A DNA stretch of 30,069 bases from Pseudomonadota bacterium (lineage in GTDB: Bacteria > Pseudomonadota > Alphaproteobacteria > Caulobacterales > Caulobacteraceae), in NCBI GenBank assembly GCA_023432855.1, contig JAEZEZ010000064.1:1-30069 (forward strand), given 5' to 3'. Positions within the stretch are counted from its first letter, which is position 1; each line of letters begins with the position of its first letter. Made by a program: the position numbers and the translations under genes. This document shows, in pieces, positions 15,152 to 22,714 of this stretch. A model generated the notes under the pieces. That model had not been told where the DNA came from and did not search any database. It saw only the letters and a program-made list of their open reading frames with translations.

Positions 15152-15496
15152 TCAGGCTCTGGGAGGGCGTTCCAGGCCGCTCGGCGCGCGAGATGCCAGG
15201 GGCTCGGACGCCGGTCGCAACAGCCTCAGAGCGGTGATCGGATCGGCGGACGCGTGCTGGGGCGACGATGGCACGGTCGTCCCGCCGTGGTGGCAGTGCC
15301 CGTGCGGACAGGCCGCATGATCGGCGGGTTCGACCGGCTCGTCGCCCGCGTCTTCCAGAGTGAGGGCCGCTGAATGGGACGCCTCGGCTTCAATCGCGCA
15401 GGTCGCCGCGTCGGCTGTCGGAATCAACACGAACACCGCCAGGATCAGCGCCAGCAGCGCCGACATCAGTCCATATCTGGCCTGCCGTCGTTCCAT
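15152..15496 (-). CDS. Small periplasmic His/Cys-rich protein at the head of the czc operon
   Basis: A 114-residue protein with a signal peptide (core LMSALLALILAVFVLIPTADA) and a metal-binding-like cluster 'HAACPHGHCHHGG' at about residues 62-74. The rest is low-complexity and acidic. It is 57 bp upstream of czcC, same strand, and probably first in the operon. Similar small His-rich secreted proteins (CzcI-like) head RND metal-efflux operons in proteobacteria; binding periplasmic metal or modulating the pump is inferred. The C-terminal 'PASEPLASRAPSGLERPP' has no recognised domain. Confidence 0.75.
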   Translation of the reverse strand: MERRQARYGLMSALLALILAVFVLIPTADAATCAIEAEASHSAALTLEDAGDEPVEPADHAACPHGHCHHGGTTVPSSPQHASADPITALRLLRPASEPLASRAPSGLERPPRA

Positions 15497-15590
15497 GGAG
15501 TGCGTGTAGCACGAATAGGGCCTGCCACAACCGGCCCATCGTCGCAGCTACGCGGCCTTTAGCAGTGGCCGGGCTCGCGGCGAGACGCCC

Positions 15591-15827
15591 CTACGACTCT
15601 CTGACATGCCGTTGTTCTTCGACCGCCCACGTTGCAAGTGAGCCCACCGCCACATCCGTCAAGTCCTTTCGCCAGCGCGCCGCTTTGATCAATGCCCGAG
15701 CCACACTGGCGCGATCTGGCGCAGTGGCGACGACTCGGCCGTTTCGCAGCCCGATGAACCCTCGGCCGTCGCGCTCCGGTGCGATCTGGCAGAGCTGGTT
15801 TCCGTGGAAGAAGGACAGGCTGCTCAC
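15591..15827 (-). CDS. Small protein of unknown function coupled to the right-end transposon gene
   Basis: A 78-residue protein if it starts with the GTG at 15827. That codon overlaps the TAG of the upstream gene (TAGTG), which indicates translational coupling; a longer frame to 15887 would run into the upstream gene. Sequence: 'SSLSFFHGNQLCQIAPERDGRGFIGLRNGRVVATAPDRASVARALIKAARWRKD', a small alpha/beta pattern without signal peptide or membrane segment. I do not recognise the family. It is probably a cytoplasmic accessory of the transposon. Confidence 0.62.
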   Translation of the reverse strand: MSSLSFFHGNQLCQIAPERDGRGFIGLRNGRVVATAPDRASVARALIKAARWRKDLTDVAVGSLATWAVEEQRHVRES

Positions 15828-16330
15828 TAGGCCAACTCCAACGGGACAGTAACAGCATGCTTGGCCTGCTTGGTGACCAGAACCCAACCTTGCGGTTCCC
15901 CCGCGATCGGCACAGCGCGCACTCGTCCGGCCAGTCGTAAGGGCCTCAGACAGGCTCGGACGCGTTTGGCCATCGTGATTTCCAGCTTCTTGTCTGCGGG
16001 ATCGAGGTCTCGCCGCTCAACGACCGCCTGTGCCAGCGCTCTCGATGTGAGCGGTCCTTCGGCCTCTCTCAGACAATCGACGACAATGCCGGTGATCTCT
16101 CCCGGCGCGGCGGCGTGGGTCGGCCGGGCCCGCTTCGGGGCGATTTCGCCGATGTCGATGTCCGGTTTGAGCAGGACAAGGACCGCGTCCAGGTTTTGGA
16201 TCGCCTTCTGAAGGTCGCGAATGAGCCGTTGATGTTGCTCCAACTCCCCGTCCAGCTCGGCGCGTTTGCGGACAAGGGTGTGAAGGGCGACGGAATGCTC
16301 GGAGCCGAAAGGGATGATCGAACTTGCCAT
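15827..16330 (-). CDS. Right-end transposon protein: coiled coil plus winged-helix-like domain, unknown function
   Basis: A 167-residue protein. Residues about 11-55 form an amphipathic coiled coil (LVRKRAELDGELEQHQRLIRDLQKAIQNLDAVLVLL), then a basic linker (PKRARPTHAAAPG), then about 76-155 a winged-helix-like domain: 'ITGIVVDCLREAEGPLTSRALAQAVVERRDLDPADKK', 'ITMAKRVRACLRPLRLAGRVRAVPIAGEPQGWVLV'. The second part resembles the C-terminal domain of the left-end gene at 6026-6592. The coiled coil suggests a dimer. The start at 16330 lies 43 bp inside the right inverted repeat. Function is unknown; an end-binding or regulatory protein is plausible. Confidence 0.78.
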   Translation of the reverse strand: MASSIIPFGSEHSVALHTLVRKRAELDGELEQHQRLIRDLQKAIQNLDAVLVLLKPDIDIGEIAPKRARPTHAAAPGEITGIVVDCLREAEGPLTSRALAQAVVERRDLDPADKKLEITMAKRVRACLRPLRLAGRVRAVPIAGEPQGWVLVTKQAKHAVTVPLELA

Positions 16331-16373
16331 GCCCTCACCATAAAGGCAGGGGTTCCCACGGTCTCGGTTGTCA

Positions 16374-16397
16374 AGGTGTGTTTGCTACCCATAGCCG
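16374..16397 (-). repeat. Right terminal inverted repeat of the transposon
   Basis: This is the exact reverse complement of 5960-5983 (24 of 24). On the plus strand it begins AGGTGTGTTTGCTACCC and ends ATAGCCG. It lies directly beside the target-site duplication at 16398. Confidence 0.9.
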
Positions 16398-16405
16398 GCC
16401 GACGC
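16398..16405. repeat. 8-bp target-site duplication, right copy (GCCGACGC)
   Basis: Identical to 5952-5959 and followed by CTCACCC, exactly as in the intact R1 repeat read on the minus strand near 4740. Confidence 0.85.
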
Positions 16406-16450
16406 CTCACCCGGCCTGCTGCGCATCCCCGTCCTCTCCTGAAGGAGAGA
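16398..16450. repeat. Repeat R1, second copy, right part
   Basis: This continues the R1 copy interrupted at 5959: GCCGACGCCTCACCCGG, CATCCCCGTCCTCTCC and the terminal hairpin CCTCTCCTGAAGGAGAG at 16433-16449. It matches the reverse complement of 4697-4747. The rest of the gap to the next gene, up to 16543, shows no feature. Confidence 0.85.
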
Positions 16451-16543
16451 CAATCCTCCGCATCATGTCGTTCAGCGCCAGCTCGCGGCAGCCCCCGGAC
16501 GCCGGCGCATCCCCGCGACCAGGGCGCCCACACCGGGCGGGGG

Positions 16544-18064
16544 TCAATCCTCAGCCGCTTCCGTCTCCTCGTCCTTGAACGGCGCTCCGGGGCCCTGGCC
16601 GGCCTTCGCGCGATCGATCAGCGTCCGGGCGTGATCGGCCCAGGCCCCGCCGTGGGGACTGTTGGCCATGGGTCCGAGCAGGAGGATCGCCTCCTTGAAC
16701 TCGCCCCGGTGCATCATGGCGCGCGCGGTTCCCATCCGGGTCGTGCCCAGCTGGGGCGCAAGGTTGTAGGCCGACAACCACAGCTGCATGTCGTTGTCGT
16801 TGGGATATCCCGGCTGACCCTCCCGCAGCCGGGCGGCCAGCTCGAGCGTGCGGAAGTCGTCCGGATCGAGCTTGTAGGCCCGCACCAGCAGCGCGTTGGC
16901 TTCAGCTCTCAGGGCCTTTTCGTCCCCCTTGCCCTCGCCCAGGTCGCGCAGCAGTTCGCCGGCGAGAAACTGCATCGCCTCCACATGGTCGGAATGGTCG
17001 GCGAGCAGGTCGCGCAGCGCCGCCACCCCGGCCGCGCGGTCGCCGAAATGAAGTTCGCCGTGCCCCAGCATCAGGCGCGCCGTCGGATCCCCCGGGTGTT
17101 TGGCGGCGGCCTGGCGCGCCAGCTTCAGCGTCTTCTCCCGGTCGGTTCCGGCCACCTTCAGCCGCTGGTTCAGAAGCAGCAGGTCAACCGCCGAGGCCGG
17201 GAGTTGGGTGACCGTCACCGCCGCGGTCGGAAAGCGGGACGCGCTGACCCGTTTGTAGCCGAGCTTGCCGTTCATGTAGGCCTTCAGCGTCTTGTCGAGG
17301 GCGTCGATCTTCTGCCCGGTGGCGGTCTCCATGGCCGTGATGGAGTCCGCGCCCGCCCCGACCTCGCGCAAATAAGCGTCCAGCTGCTTGCGGCGCTCGT
17401 CGTCGCTCAGGAAGTAGTGGGTCACCAGCCAGGACTGGGCGTAGTACATCGCCACCGCCGTATCCCGCTTCATGTCGCCGCCGGTCTTCACCAGCAGCTC
17501 CCGCAGTGGAATCCACCGGCCGCTCATCAGCCAATGGCCGCGGTTTTCGTTGAACTCGCCCCAGGTGACGTGTTCGGCGTTGGCGTCCATCGTCATGTAG
17601 AATTCGGCGTATCCCTCCACCAGCCAGGCCGGGTAGGCGTACGGGAAGTTCTGCAGCATGAAGTGGTGCACGTACTCGTGCATGAGCGCGTCGTCTTCGG
17701 ACCGGCTGCGAATGGCAAGGGCGAAGATGTCCTCGCTCGAGGCCATGTAGACGCCCGCCGTGCTGTCCCCCAGCGCCGGCTGAACGAACTGCAACTGCGA
17801 TACCGAGCGCACCAGATAGATCGGAAGCTTGCGGGGCGGAGCCTCGTCGGGCGGGAGGCCGTGCAGCAGCCTGAGCAGGGTGTCGAAGGTTTCCAGCTTC
17901 TGCACGTATCCGCGCAGGGTCTTTTCGTCCCCGTCGCTGTAGACGATGAAACGCGCGCTTTCCGCCTTCAGCCAGCGCGCCTCCGCCGCGGTCGCCGCGA
18001 AGGCCCAGACCGCAGCCACGGCCGCGACCAGCGCCACGACACGGCGCATTCCCCCGGTAAGCAT
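16544..18064 (-). CDS. Secreted HExxH metallopeptidase-like protein with C-terminal helical repeats
   Basis: A 506-residue protein with a signal peptide (VVALVAAVAAVWAFAATAAEA, residues about 9-29). Residues 30-220 look like a gluzincin domain: 'ESARFIVYSDGDEKTLRGYVQKLETFD', then the zinc motif HEYVH (129-133) and 'PAWLVEGYAEFYMTMD', where the glutamates near 150-154 would give the third ligand (DUF1570-like arrangement). From about 290 on the protein is Ala/Leu-rich helix pairs in TPR style ('LARQAAAKHPGDPTARLMLGHGELHFGDRAAGVAALRDLL'). It probably acts in the periplasm; the substrate is unknown. A shorter start at 18049 (MRRVV) is also possible. Confidence 0.82.
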   Translation of the reverse strand: MLTGGMRRVVALVAAVAAVWAFAATAAEARWLKAESARFIVYSDGDEKTLRGYVQKLETFDTLLRLLHGLPPDEAPPRKLPIYLVRSVSQLQFVQPALGDSTAGVYMASSEDIFALAIRSRSEDDALMHEYVHHFMLQNFPYAYPAWLVEGYAEFYMTMDANAEHVTWGEFNENRGHWLMSGRWIPLRELLVKTGGDMKRDTAVAMYYAQSWLVTHYFLSDDERRKQLDAYLREVGAGADSITAMETATGQKIDALDKTLKAYMNGKLGYKRVSASRFPTAAVTVTQLPASAVDLLLLNQRLKVAGTDREKTLKLARQAAAKHPGDPTARLMLGHGELHFGDRAAGVAALRDLLADHSDHVEAMQFLAGELLRDLGEGKGDEKALRAEANALLVRAYKLDPDDFRTLELAARLREGQPGYPNDNDMQLWLSAYNLAPQLGTTRMGTARAMMHRGEFKEAILLLGPMANSPHGGAWADHARTLIDRAKAGQGPGAPFKDEETEAAED

Positions 18065-18135
18065 CGTTTACTCAGCCCCTGCGTGTCCCCGTGGCCAAGC
18101 TAGGCCATGGTTGAACGCCGGTCGAGTCGACGGCC

Positions 18136-19701
18136 TCAATACGACGGCGGCAGGGGCTCTTCGCCGTAGGCCGGTTCGGCGGGGAGGGCCTGGTAGTCCT
18201 GCTCGGTGGGGGCGGCCATCGGGTCGTCCCACACCTCGTCGCGGTTCCAGGGCTGCACGCCGTAGTACTCGGCCGAGCGGTCGTAGCCGTACTGCTGCTC
18301 GTAGCCGTAGAAGCTGGTGTTGGCCGCGCCCGGATCCTGGCAGGTCCCCAGGCGGTAGCGGTGCGCCGGGGTCAGGTACATGTAGTCGCGGCCCCGGCGG
18401 CGACGCTCGCGCTCATAGTACCTGTAGGCGCGGTGGCGCTTGTCCATCTTCCGCCAGCGGCAGTCCTTGGCCCCGTTGGAGTAGAACTGGTTGTTGGCTC
18501 CCAGCGGCCGCCGCGCGCCGGGCTCCAGGAAGATGTTCCACTCCCGCGCGCCGTAGAAGCTGTTGTTGTTCAGGGTCACCGGATAGGCGGCGCCCACCTG
18601 GACGCCCAGCACATTGGCCGCGATGGTCGAGTCCTCGATGCGCAGGTCGCCGCCCGCGGCCTGCACGCCCTTGCCGGCGCGGCAGATCTGGCTGCCGTGC
18701 ATGGACACCACGTTGGAGCCCTGGGTCCACAGGCCGATGCCGAAGCCGCAGATGCGCGCCCGGTCGATGCGGATGCGCCCGAGCGTGCGCGAGGCGTTCA
18801 CCGCGATGCCGACGCTGGGCGTGCCGAACACCGGCGAGGCCGGCTTGGTCCAGAATTCCACGTCCTCCAGCTGGCTGTCCTGGTTGCCGCTGGGGGTGAT
18901 GTCGAGGCCGATGGCGGCCGAACCGGTGACCAGGAAGTCGCGCAGCTTGACCACCGCGCCCTCGGCGAAGATCGCCCGGTCGTAGGTGTTGGCGTCCACC
19001 AGGCTGTCCTCGAAGCCCTCGAAGGTCCCGCCCTCGATGTAGATGGCCGAGCCGTCGCCGGCGTAGCGCACCACGGTGCTCTCCAGCCGCAGGTTCGCGC
19101 CTTCGGAATAGATGCAGGGCTGGTCGCCGCCCTCGGTGGATTCGATGACCAGGTTGCGCAGCACCACCTCGCCCACGGCGATGGGGGCGACGTCGATGCA
19201 GACCTGGCCAGCGCGCGCCTTCAGGTGCACCGGCAGGTTCATCCACTCGCCGCGCCGCTCGCCCAGCCGCCGGCCGCGCCACGGCCGGCCGCCGTCGCCC
19301 TGGATGGTGACCGGCTTGTTGATGCGCACGCTGTCGAGGCAGGCCGCGCCGCCCGCCCGCAGGATCAGGGTGCCGCCCGGCGCCAGGCCCGACAGGGCGT
19401 AGTTGATGTCGTTGGGGCCGCGCGCCTGGGCGCAGTCGACGAAGGCCACGTCACGCAGCGGCCCGGTCCAGGGGCCGTAGCCGGGGCCGTGGTGACCATA
19501 GGGCTTGCCGTGTCCGTAGTCGCGGTAGCGCCGCGGCTTGTGCGGCTTGCGCCGCTTCAGGGGCGGCCGCAGCAGCAGGCCGAAGTCGGGCCGCAGCTGG
19601 GTCTCGACCTTGGCGTCGGGATAGGCCTGGGCCGCCGGCGCGGCGAACATCATCGCGGCGACGGCGGCGGCGGCGAGGCCGAAAAGACGGCGCTTGGTCA
19701 T
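18136..19701 (-). CDS. Secreted right-handed beta-helix protein
   Basis: A 521-residue protein with a signal peptide (MTKRRLFGLAAAAVAAMMFAAPAAQA). A basic His/Gly/Tyr-rich segment (about 48-78, 'RRKPHKPRRYRDYGHGKPYG') is followed by a parallel beta-helix of about 300 residues with coils such as 'INKPVTIQGDG', 'VVLRNLVIES', 'LRLESTVVRYAGDGSAIYIEGG', 'VSMHGSQICRAGKGVQAAGGDLRIEDSTIAANVLGVQVG' and 'NNNSFYGAREWNIFL'. The tail is Tyr/Pro/Glu-rich. Such helices bind or cleave polysaccharide, but no catalytic residues can be assigned. It overlaps the upstream Sel1-repeat gene by 4 bp, so the two products probably work together in the envelope. Confidence 0.83.
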   Translation of the reverse strand: MTKRRLFGLAAAAVAAMMFAAPAAQAYPDAKVETQLRPDFGLLLRPPLKRRKPHKPRRYRDYGHGKPYGHHGPGYGPWTGPLRDVAFVDCAQARGPNDINYALSGLAPGGTLILRAGGAACLDSVRINKPVTIQGDGGRPWRGRRLGERRGEWMNLPVHLKARAGQVCIDVAPIAVGEVVLRNLVIESTEGGDQPCIYSEGANLRLESTVVRYAGDGSAIYIEGGTFEGFEDSLVDANTYDRAIFAEGAVVKLRDFLVTGSAAIGLDITPSGNQDSQLEDVEFWTKPASPVFGTPSVGIAVNASRTLGRIRIDRARICGFGIGLWTQGSNVVSMHGSQICRAGKGVQAAGGDLRIEDSTIAANVLGVQVGAAYPVTLNNNSFYGAREWNIFLEPGARRPLGANNQFYSNGAKDCRWRKMDKRHRAYRYYERERRRRGRDYMYLTPAHRYRLGTCQDPGAANTSFYGYEQQYGYDRSAEYYGVQPWNRDEVWDDPMAAPTEQDYQALPAEPAYGEEPLPPSY

Positions 19702-21224
19702 CGGTGACCCCCGTAAGCAGCCCGCCCGGCGCCGTATCTGCGCCGGTCGCGGTGGGATGAATGCCCCCCTCGGGAGACCTGGTTGAGGATGGCCTGCAGG
19801 CGCGACACCGTGGGGCTGAAGCCGGCCAGCGCCGAGTCCATGCGGTAGACAACGGCCTTGGCCTTGTCCTGGTCGGCCACGCCCTCGACGCCGAGCGCGA
19901 AGTAGGTCGACATGGCGAACTTGGCCTCGGGCGAGCCCTGGCGGTCGGCCTCGGAGAACCAGTAGAAGGCGCGCGCGTAGTCGGCCGGCACGCCCACGCC
20001 CTCGGCGTACATCACGGCCAGCACCAGCTGCGCCTTCGATGAGCCGTTGACCGCCGCATACTGGATGGCGCGCACCTGCTCGAGGTTGGTCAGCCGCCCG
20101 CCCTGGGCGTGGCCGAGCATGGCCTTCAGCGTGTCGATCTCTCCCTGCGCCATGTCCTTGGCCGACTTCACCGGCCGCAGGATGACGTTGAGGTAGAGCA
20201 GGGCGTCGGAGACGTGCTGGAACGGCAGCTCGTGCATGCGCGACAGGGCGTAGTCGTAGGCGTCGCCGCGCGGCCGGCTCTGGTCGGAATGCGGCACCCC
20301 GGCTTCGGGGGCGTCGGGCGGGTAGAACTCGAACGGCGGGGTCCAGCGCTTGGCCTTCGCCTCAACCAGGTTGCCGTAGTTGGCGCGCTGGGGCGCCGAG
20401 CGCTCGAAGTCCTTCAGCAGCACGTAGGCCGAGACGTCGCCGGTCTGCACCGCCAGGTAGTTGTAGAGGTAGGCGTCGACGTCGTTGCGCGGGAACAGCG
20501 AGGCGACCGGCCGCGGTCCGCGCGGCCCGTCACGGCCGCGCAGCAGGCCCGTGGCCTCCACCGCCTGCGGGTTGTCAGCCGGCTCGCCGAACGGGCCATA
20601 GAGGTCGTCGTAGAGCCGGGCGAGCGTCCGGTAGCCCTCCGCGTCCATGGTCGAGAGGATGTAGATGATGCGGTTGCGCACCTCGTCGCGCTCGGCCGTC
20701 GACATGCGGGCCAGCTGGCGCTCCAGCACGCGGTAGGCCGTATGGCGCTCCCAGGCGCGGCAGTCGTCGTAGCGCGACAGCGGCCGCCAGCCGTTGAACC
20801 CGCGGCGCACCGCCCGGTTGATCGGGGCGTAGCCGTCGCCGTTGGCCAGGGCCATGGCGTACCAGACCGCGGACTCGATCGGGTCCTCGATGTTCTTGTC
20901 GGTGGCCCGCACCGCCTGGTAGCGGCGGCCGAGCTCGAGCTGGGCGAAGAAGTCGTTCTGGAAGCCCAGCCGGCGCAGGTGCCGGATCTCGCGCTCCTGG
21001 TCGTTGAAGCCGGGCTGCACGCCGTTGACGCCCTGGGGCCTCGGGCAGGCGTAGCGGGCCTCCTGCTTGCCGCCCCAGAGGCGGAAGTCGCCGCCGCCGG
21101 CGGGAGCGGAGAAGTCGCCGCAGCTCGCCAGGGTCAGCCCGGCCAGCGCCAGAACGGCGATCGCGGCGCCGACGAGAAACGGAGTCGCTCTCGAACGGCG
21201 CCCGTAGGGATCCGACTCCGCCAT
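19698..21224 (-). CDS. Sel1-repeat (TPR-like) putative lipoprotein
   Basis: The product is 508 residues from the ATG at 21224; an earlier in-frame ATG at 21263 would add 13 residues (MVNGPDPGGWGGV), and neither has a perfect ribosome-binding site. A hydrophobic segment ends in a lipobox-like 'LTLASCGDF', suggesting a lipid-anchored or membrane-tethered periplasmic protein. Two or more Sel1-like helical repeats are visible ('FFAQLELGRRYQAVRATDKNIEDPIESAVWYAMALANGDG' and 'GSSKAQLVLAVMYAEGVGVPADYARAFYWFSEADRQGSPEAKFAMSTYFALGVEGV'). These usually mediate protein contacts. First gene of a two-gene operon with the beta-helix protein. Confidence 0.82.
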   Translation of the reverse strand: MAESDPYGRRSRATPFLVGAAIAVLALAGLTLASCGDFSAPAGGGDFRLWGGKQEARYACPRPQGVNGVQPGFNDQEREIRHLRRLGFQNDFFAQLELGRRYQAVRATDKNIEDPIESAVWYAMALANGDGYAPINRAVRRGFNGWRPLSRYDDCRAWERHTAYRVLERQLARMSTAERDEVRNRIIYILSTMDAEGYRTLARLYDDLYGPFGEPADNPQAVEATGLLRGRDGPRGPRPVASLFPRNDVDAYLYNYLAVQTGDVSAYVLLKDFERSAPQRANYGNLVEAKAKRWTPPFEFYPPDAPEAGVPHSDQSRPRGDAYDYALSRMHELPFQHVSDALLYLNVILRPVKSAKDMAQGEIDTLKAMLGHAQGGRLTNLEQVRAIQYAAVNGSSKAQLVLAVMYAEGVGVPADYARAFYWFSEADRQGSPEAKFAMSTYFALGVEGVADQDKAKAVVYRMDSALAGFSPTVSRLQAILNQVSRGGHSSHRDRRRYGAGRAAYGGHR

Positions 21225-21459
21225 CACACCACCCCAGCCCCCTGGATCGGGGCCGTTAACCATATTTCTTTGGCCGGATTAGCTGCCCCGCTTCCCGCGC
21301 TGTCAAGCTAGGGCCGCACGGTGAAGCTGAGTTACAACGAATCGTGTTCACCGAGCCGCGGTCTCGCCCCAAGCGGGACCGTAAAGCCACACCGGGACGC
21401 TTGGCGGACCCGCCCCGAGGGGCCATATGCTTGAGTGAAAACGGAGATTTCCCCCGCCG

Positions 21460-21957
21460 ATGTCCTACGTCGCCCGAATCGACCGCCCCGCCGACAAGGC
21501 CGAACGCTACGCCGAGCTGGAGGGTGAGATCACCGCCGTGCTGGCCGGCGAACCCAACCGGATCGCGCGCATGGCGACGGTGGCCTCGATGTTGTCCGAC
21601 GCCTTCGACAGCTATTTCTGGACCGGCTTCTACATCGTCGACGAGGCGCGCCGGGACGAGCTGGTCGTCGGGCCCTACCAGGGGACTCTCGGCTGCCTTC
21701 GCATCCGCTTCGGCCAGGGCGTGTGCGGGACGGCGGCGGCGACGCGGACCACCCAGGTGGTCGAGGACGTCCACGCCTTCGAAGGCCACATCGCCTGCGA
21801 CAGCCGCTCCAACTCCGAGATCGTGGTGCCGGTGTTCGACGCCCAGGACGAGCTGATCGCCGTCTTCGACGTCGACTCCACCGACCACGCCGCCTTCGAC
21901 GCGGTGGACGCCGAATGGCTGGAGCGCATCCTCGGCCGGGTGTTCGCGGAGGGGTAG
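21460..21957 (+). CDS. msrC: Free methionine-(R)-sulfoxide reductase (GAF domain)
   Basis: A 165-residue single-GAF-domain protein that reduces free L-methionine-(R)-sulfoxide with thioredoxin-supplied electrons in the cytoplasm. The three redox cysteines of the family are present with the right spacing: C79 in 'GTLGCLRI', C89 in 'GQGVCGTAA' and C113 in 'GHIACDSRSNSEIVVPV' (10 and 24 residues apart, as in E. coli fRMsr). Other signature parts are 'WTGFYIVD', 'VEDVHAFEGHIACDS' and 'AVFDVDST'. The start at 21460 is 14 bases after a GGAG. It stands alone, divergent from the Sel1 gene. Confidence 0.95.
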   Translation: MSYVARIDRPADKAERYAELEGEITAVLAGEPNRIARMATVASMLSDAFDSYFWTGFYIVDEARRDELVVGPYQGTLGCLRIRFGQGVCGTAAATRTTQVVEDVHAFEGHIACDSRSNSEIVVPVFDAQDELIAVFDVDSTDHAAFDAVDAEWLERILGRVFAEG

Positions 21958-21970
21958 CGCCCGCGGGGCT

Positions 21971-22714
21971 TCAGGGCTCCAGGCGGAAGACCGCGGTGAC
22001 AGTGGCGCTCGCGGACACGGGCTCGGGCCTGAGCGTAAGATCCACCCTCGGCATCACGCGTGAGCCCGTGACGATGATCTCTGAGCTCTCGTTGATCAGG
22101 CCGTCGCTGGCGTACGTCGCCCGGCTGTCCTGCAACCGGACCAGCGGCCCAAGCCGCGCCGAGGCCGCCTGCGCGAGCGTCTCCGCCTGCCGCCGCGCAT
22201 CGGCGAAGGCGGCGCGGTTGGCCTGGGCTCGCAGCCCGTCATCATCGTCGAGGCCGCCGCCGCCGGCCTCGACATTGTCCATGCCCAGCTCGCTGGCCAG
22301 CGAACCGGCGCGGCCGACCAGGGCGGCGGGACGCACAATCATGGTCACCGGCAGGGTCGCCGTATAGCCCGACGGCTGGCAGGGGCCGGACTGGCGCAGG
22401 CGGGACGAGTGCTCGCAGTCGGGCGGATACGCCGCCGACATGGCCAGCTTCCCGGTCTCCAGTCCGATGCGCTCGGCCCCGGCCATGGCGGTCATGCCCT
22501 CGAAGACGCGCTCCTGACGCGCCTTCAGCGCAGCCATGGCCGCCACCGTATCCGGGCCTTCGCCGCGGATCTCGCCCTCGACGACGTAGAAGTCGGCGGG
22601 CCGTTCGGCTTGACCGCGCCCGATGACCACGATGACCGGCTCCCCGTCGGCCCGCGCCTGCGCGGTCCCTTGCCAGGCCAGCGCTGCGGCCACTGCGATG
22701 GCGATGCGTCCCAT
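21971..22714 (-). CDS. SIMPL-domain (DUF541) periplasmic protein 3
   Basis: A 247-residue protein with a short signal peptide (MGRIAIAVAAALAWQGTAQARA). SIMPL features: 'VIVVIGRGQAERPADFYVVEGEIRGEGPDTVAAMAALKARQERVFEGM', a central insert with two cysteines (PPDCEHSSRLRQSGPCQPSG), 'RAAFADARRQAETLAQAASARLGPLVRLQDS', and the ending 'PVSASATVTAVFRLEP'. It is more divergent than the copies at 3401 and 4847; the cysteine pair could form a disulfide. The ATG at 22714 is preceded by GAGGGG. It converges with msrC, with 13 bp between the stops, and is transcribed alone. Confidence 0.87.
   Translation of the reverse strand: MGRIAIAVAAALAWQGTAQARADGEPVIVVIGRGQAERPADFYVVEGEIRGEGPDTVAAMAALKARQERVFEGMTAMAGAERIGLETGKLAMSAAYPPDCEHSSRLRQSGPCQPSGYTATLPVTMIVRPAALVGRAGSLASELGMDNVEAGGGGLDDDDGLRAQANRAAFADARRQAETLAQAASARLGPLVRLQDSRATYASDGLINESSEIIVTGSRVMPRVDLTLRPEPVSASATVTAVFRLEP

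Larger units (their letters stand above)
5960..16397. mobile_element. 10.4-kb IS1595-like transposon carrying heavy-metal efflux genes
   Basis: A 10,438-bp unit bounded by perfect 24-bp inverted repeats (5960-5983 and 16374-16397), flanked by the 8-bp direct repeat GCCGACGC and inserted in a copy of repeat R1. If the insert and one 8-bp repeat are removed, R1 is restored and aligns with the intact copy at 4696-4834. Inside are a DDE transposase of IS1595/ISXO2 type fused to a GIY-YIG domain, a divergent DUF6471 protein, a czc-type efflux operon, and an inward-facing winged-helix-like gene at each end. IS1595 elements are known for 8-bp duplications and occasional passenger genes; the large resistance cargo and nuclease fusion are unusual. 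The boundaries are read directly; mobility and the cut mechanism are inferred. Confidence 0.87.

Noticed and set aside
5765..16450. Integrative element using the tRNA 3' end as attachment site
   Set aside because: No copy of the tRNA 3' end is seen near 16.4 kb and no integrase gene is present. The boundaries are transposon inverted repeats with an 8-bp duplication about 120 bp beyond the tRNA, so the tRNA is a neighbour and not the att site.
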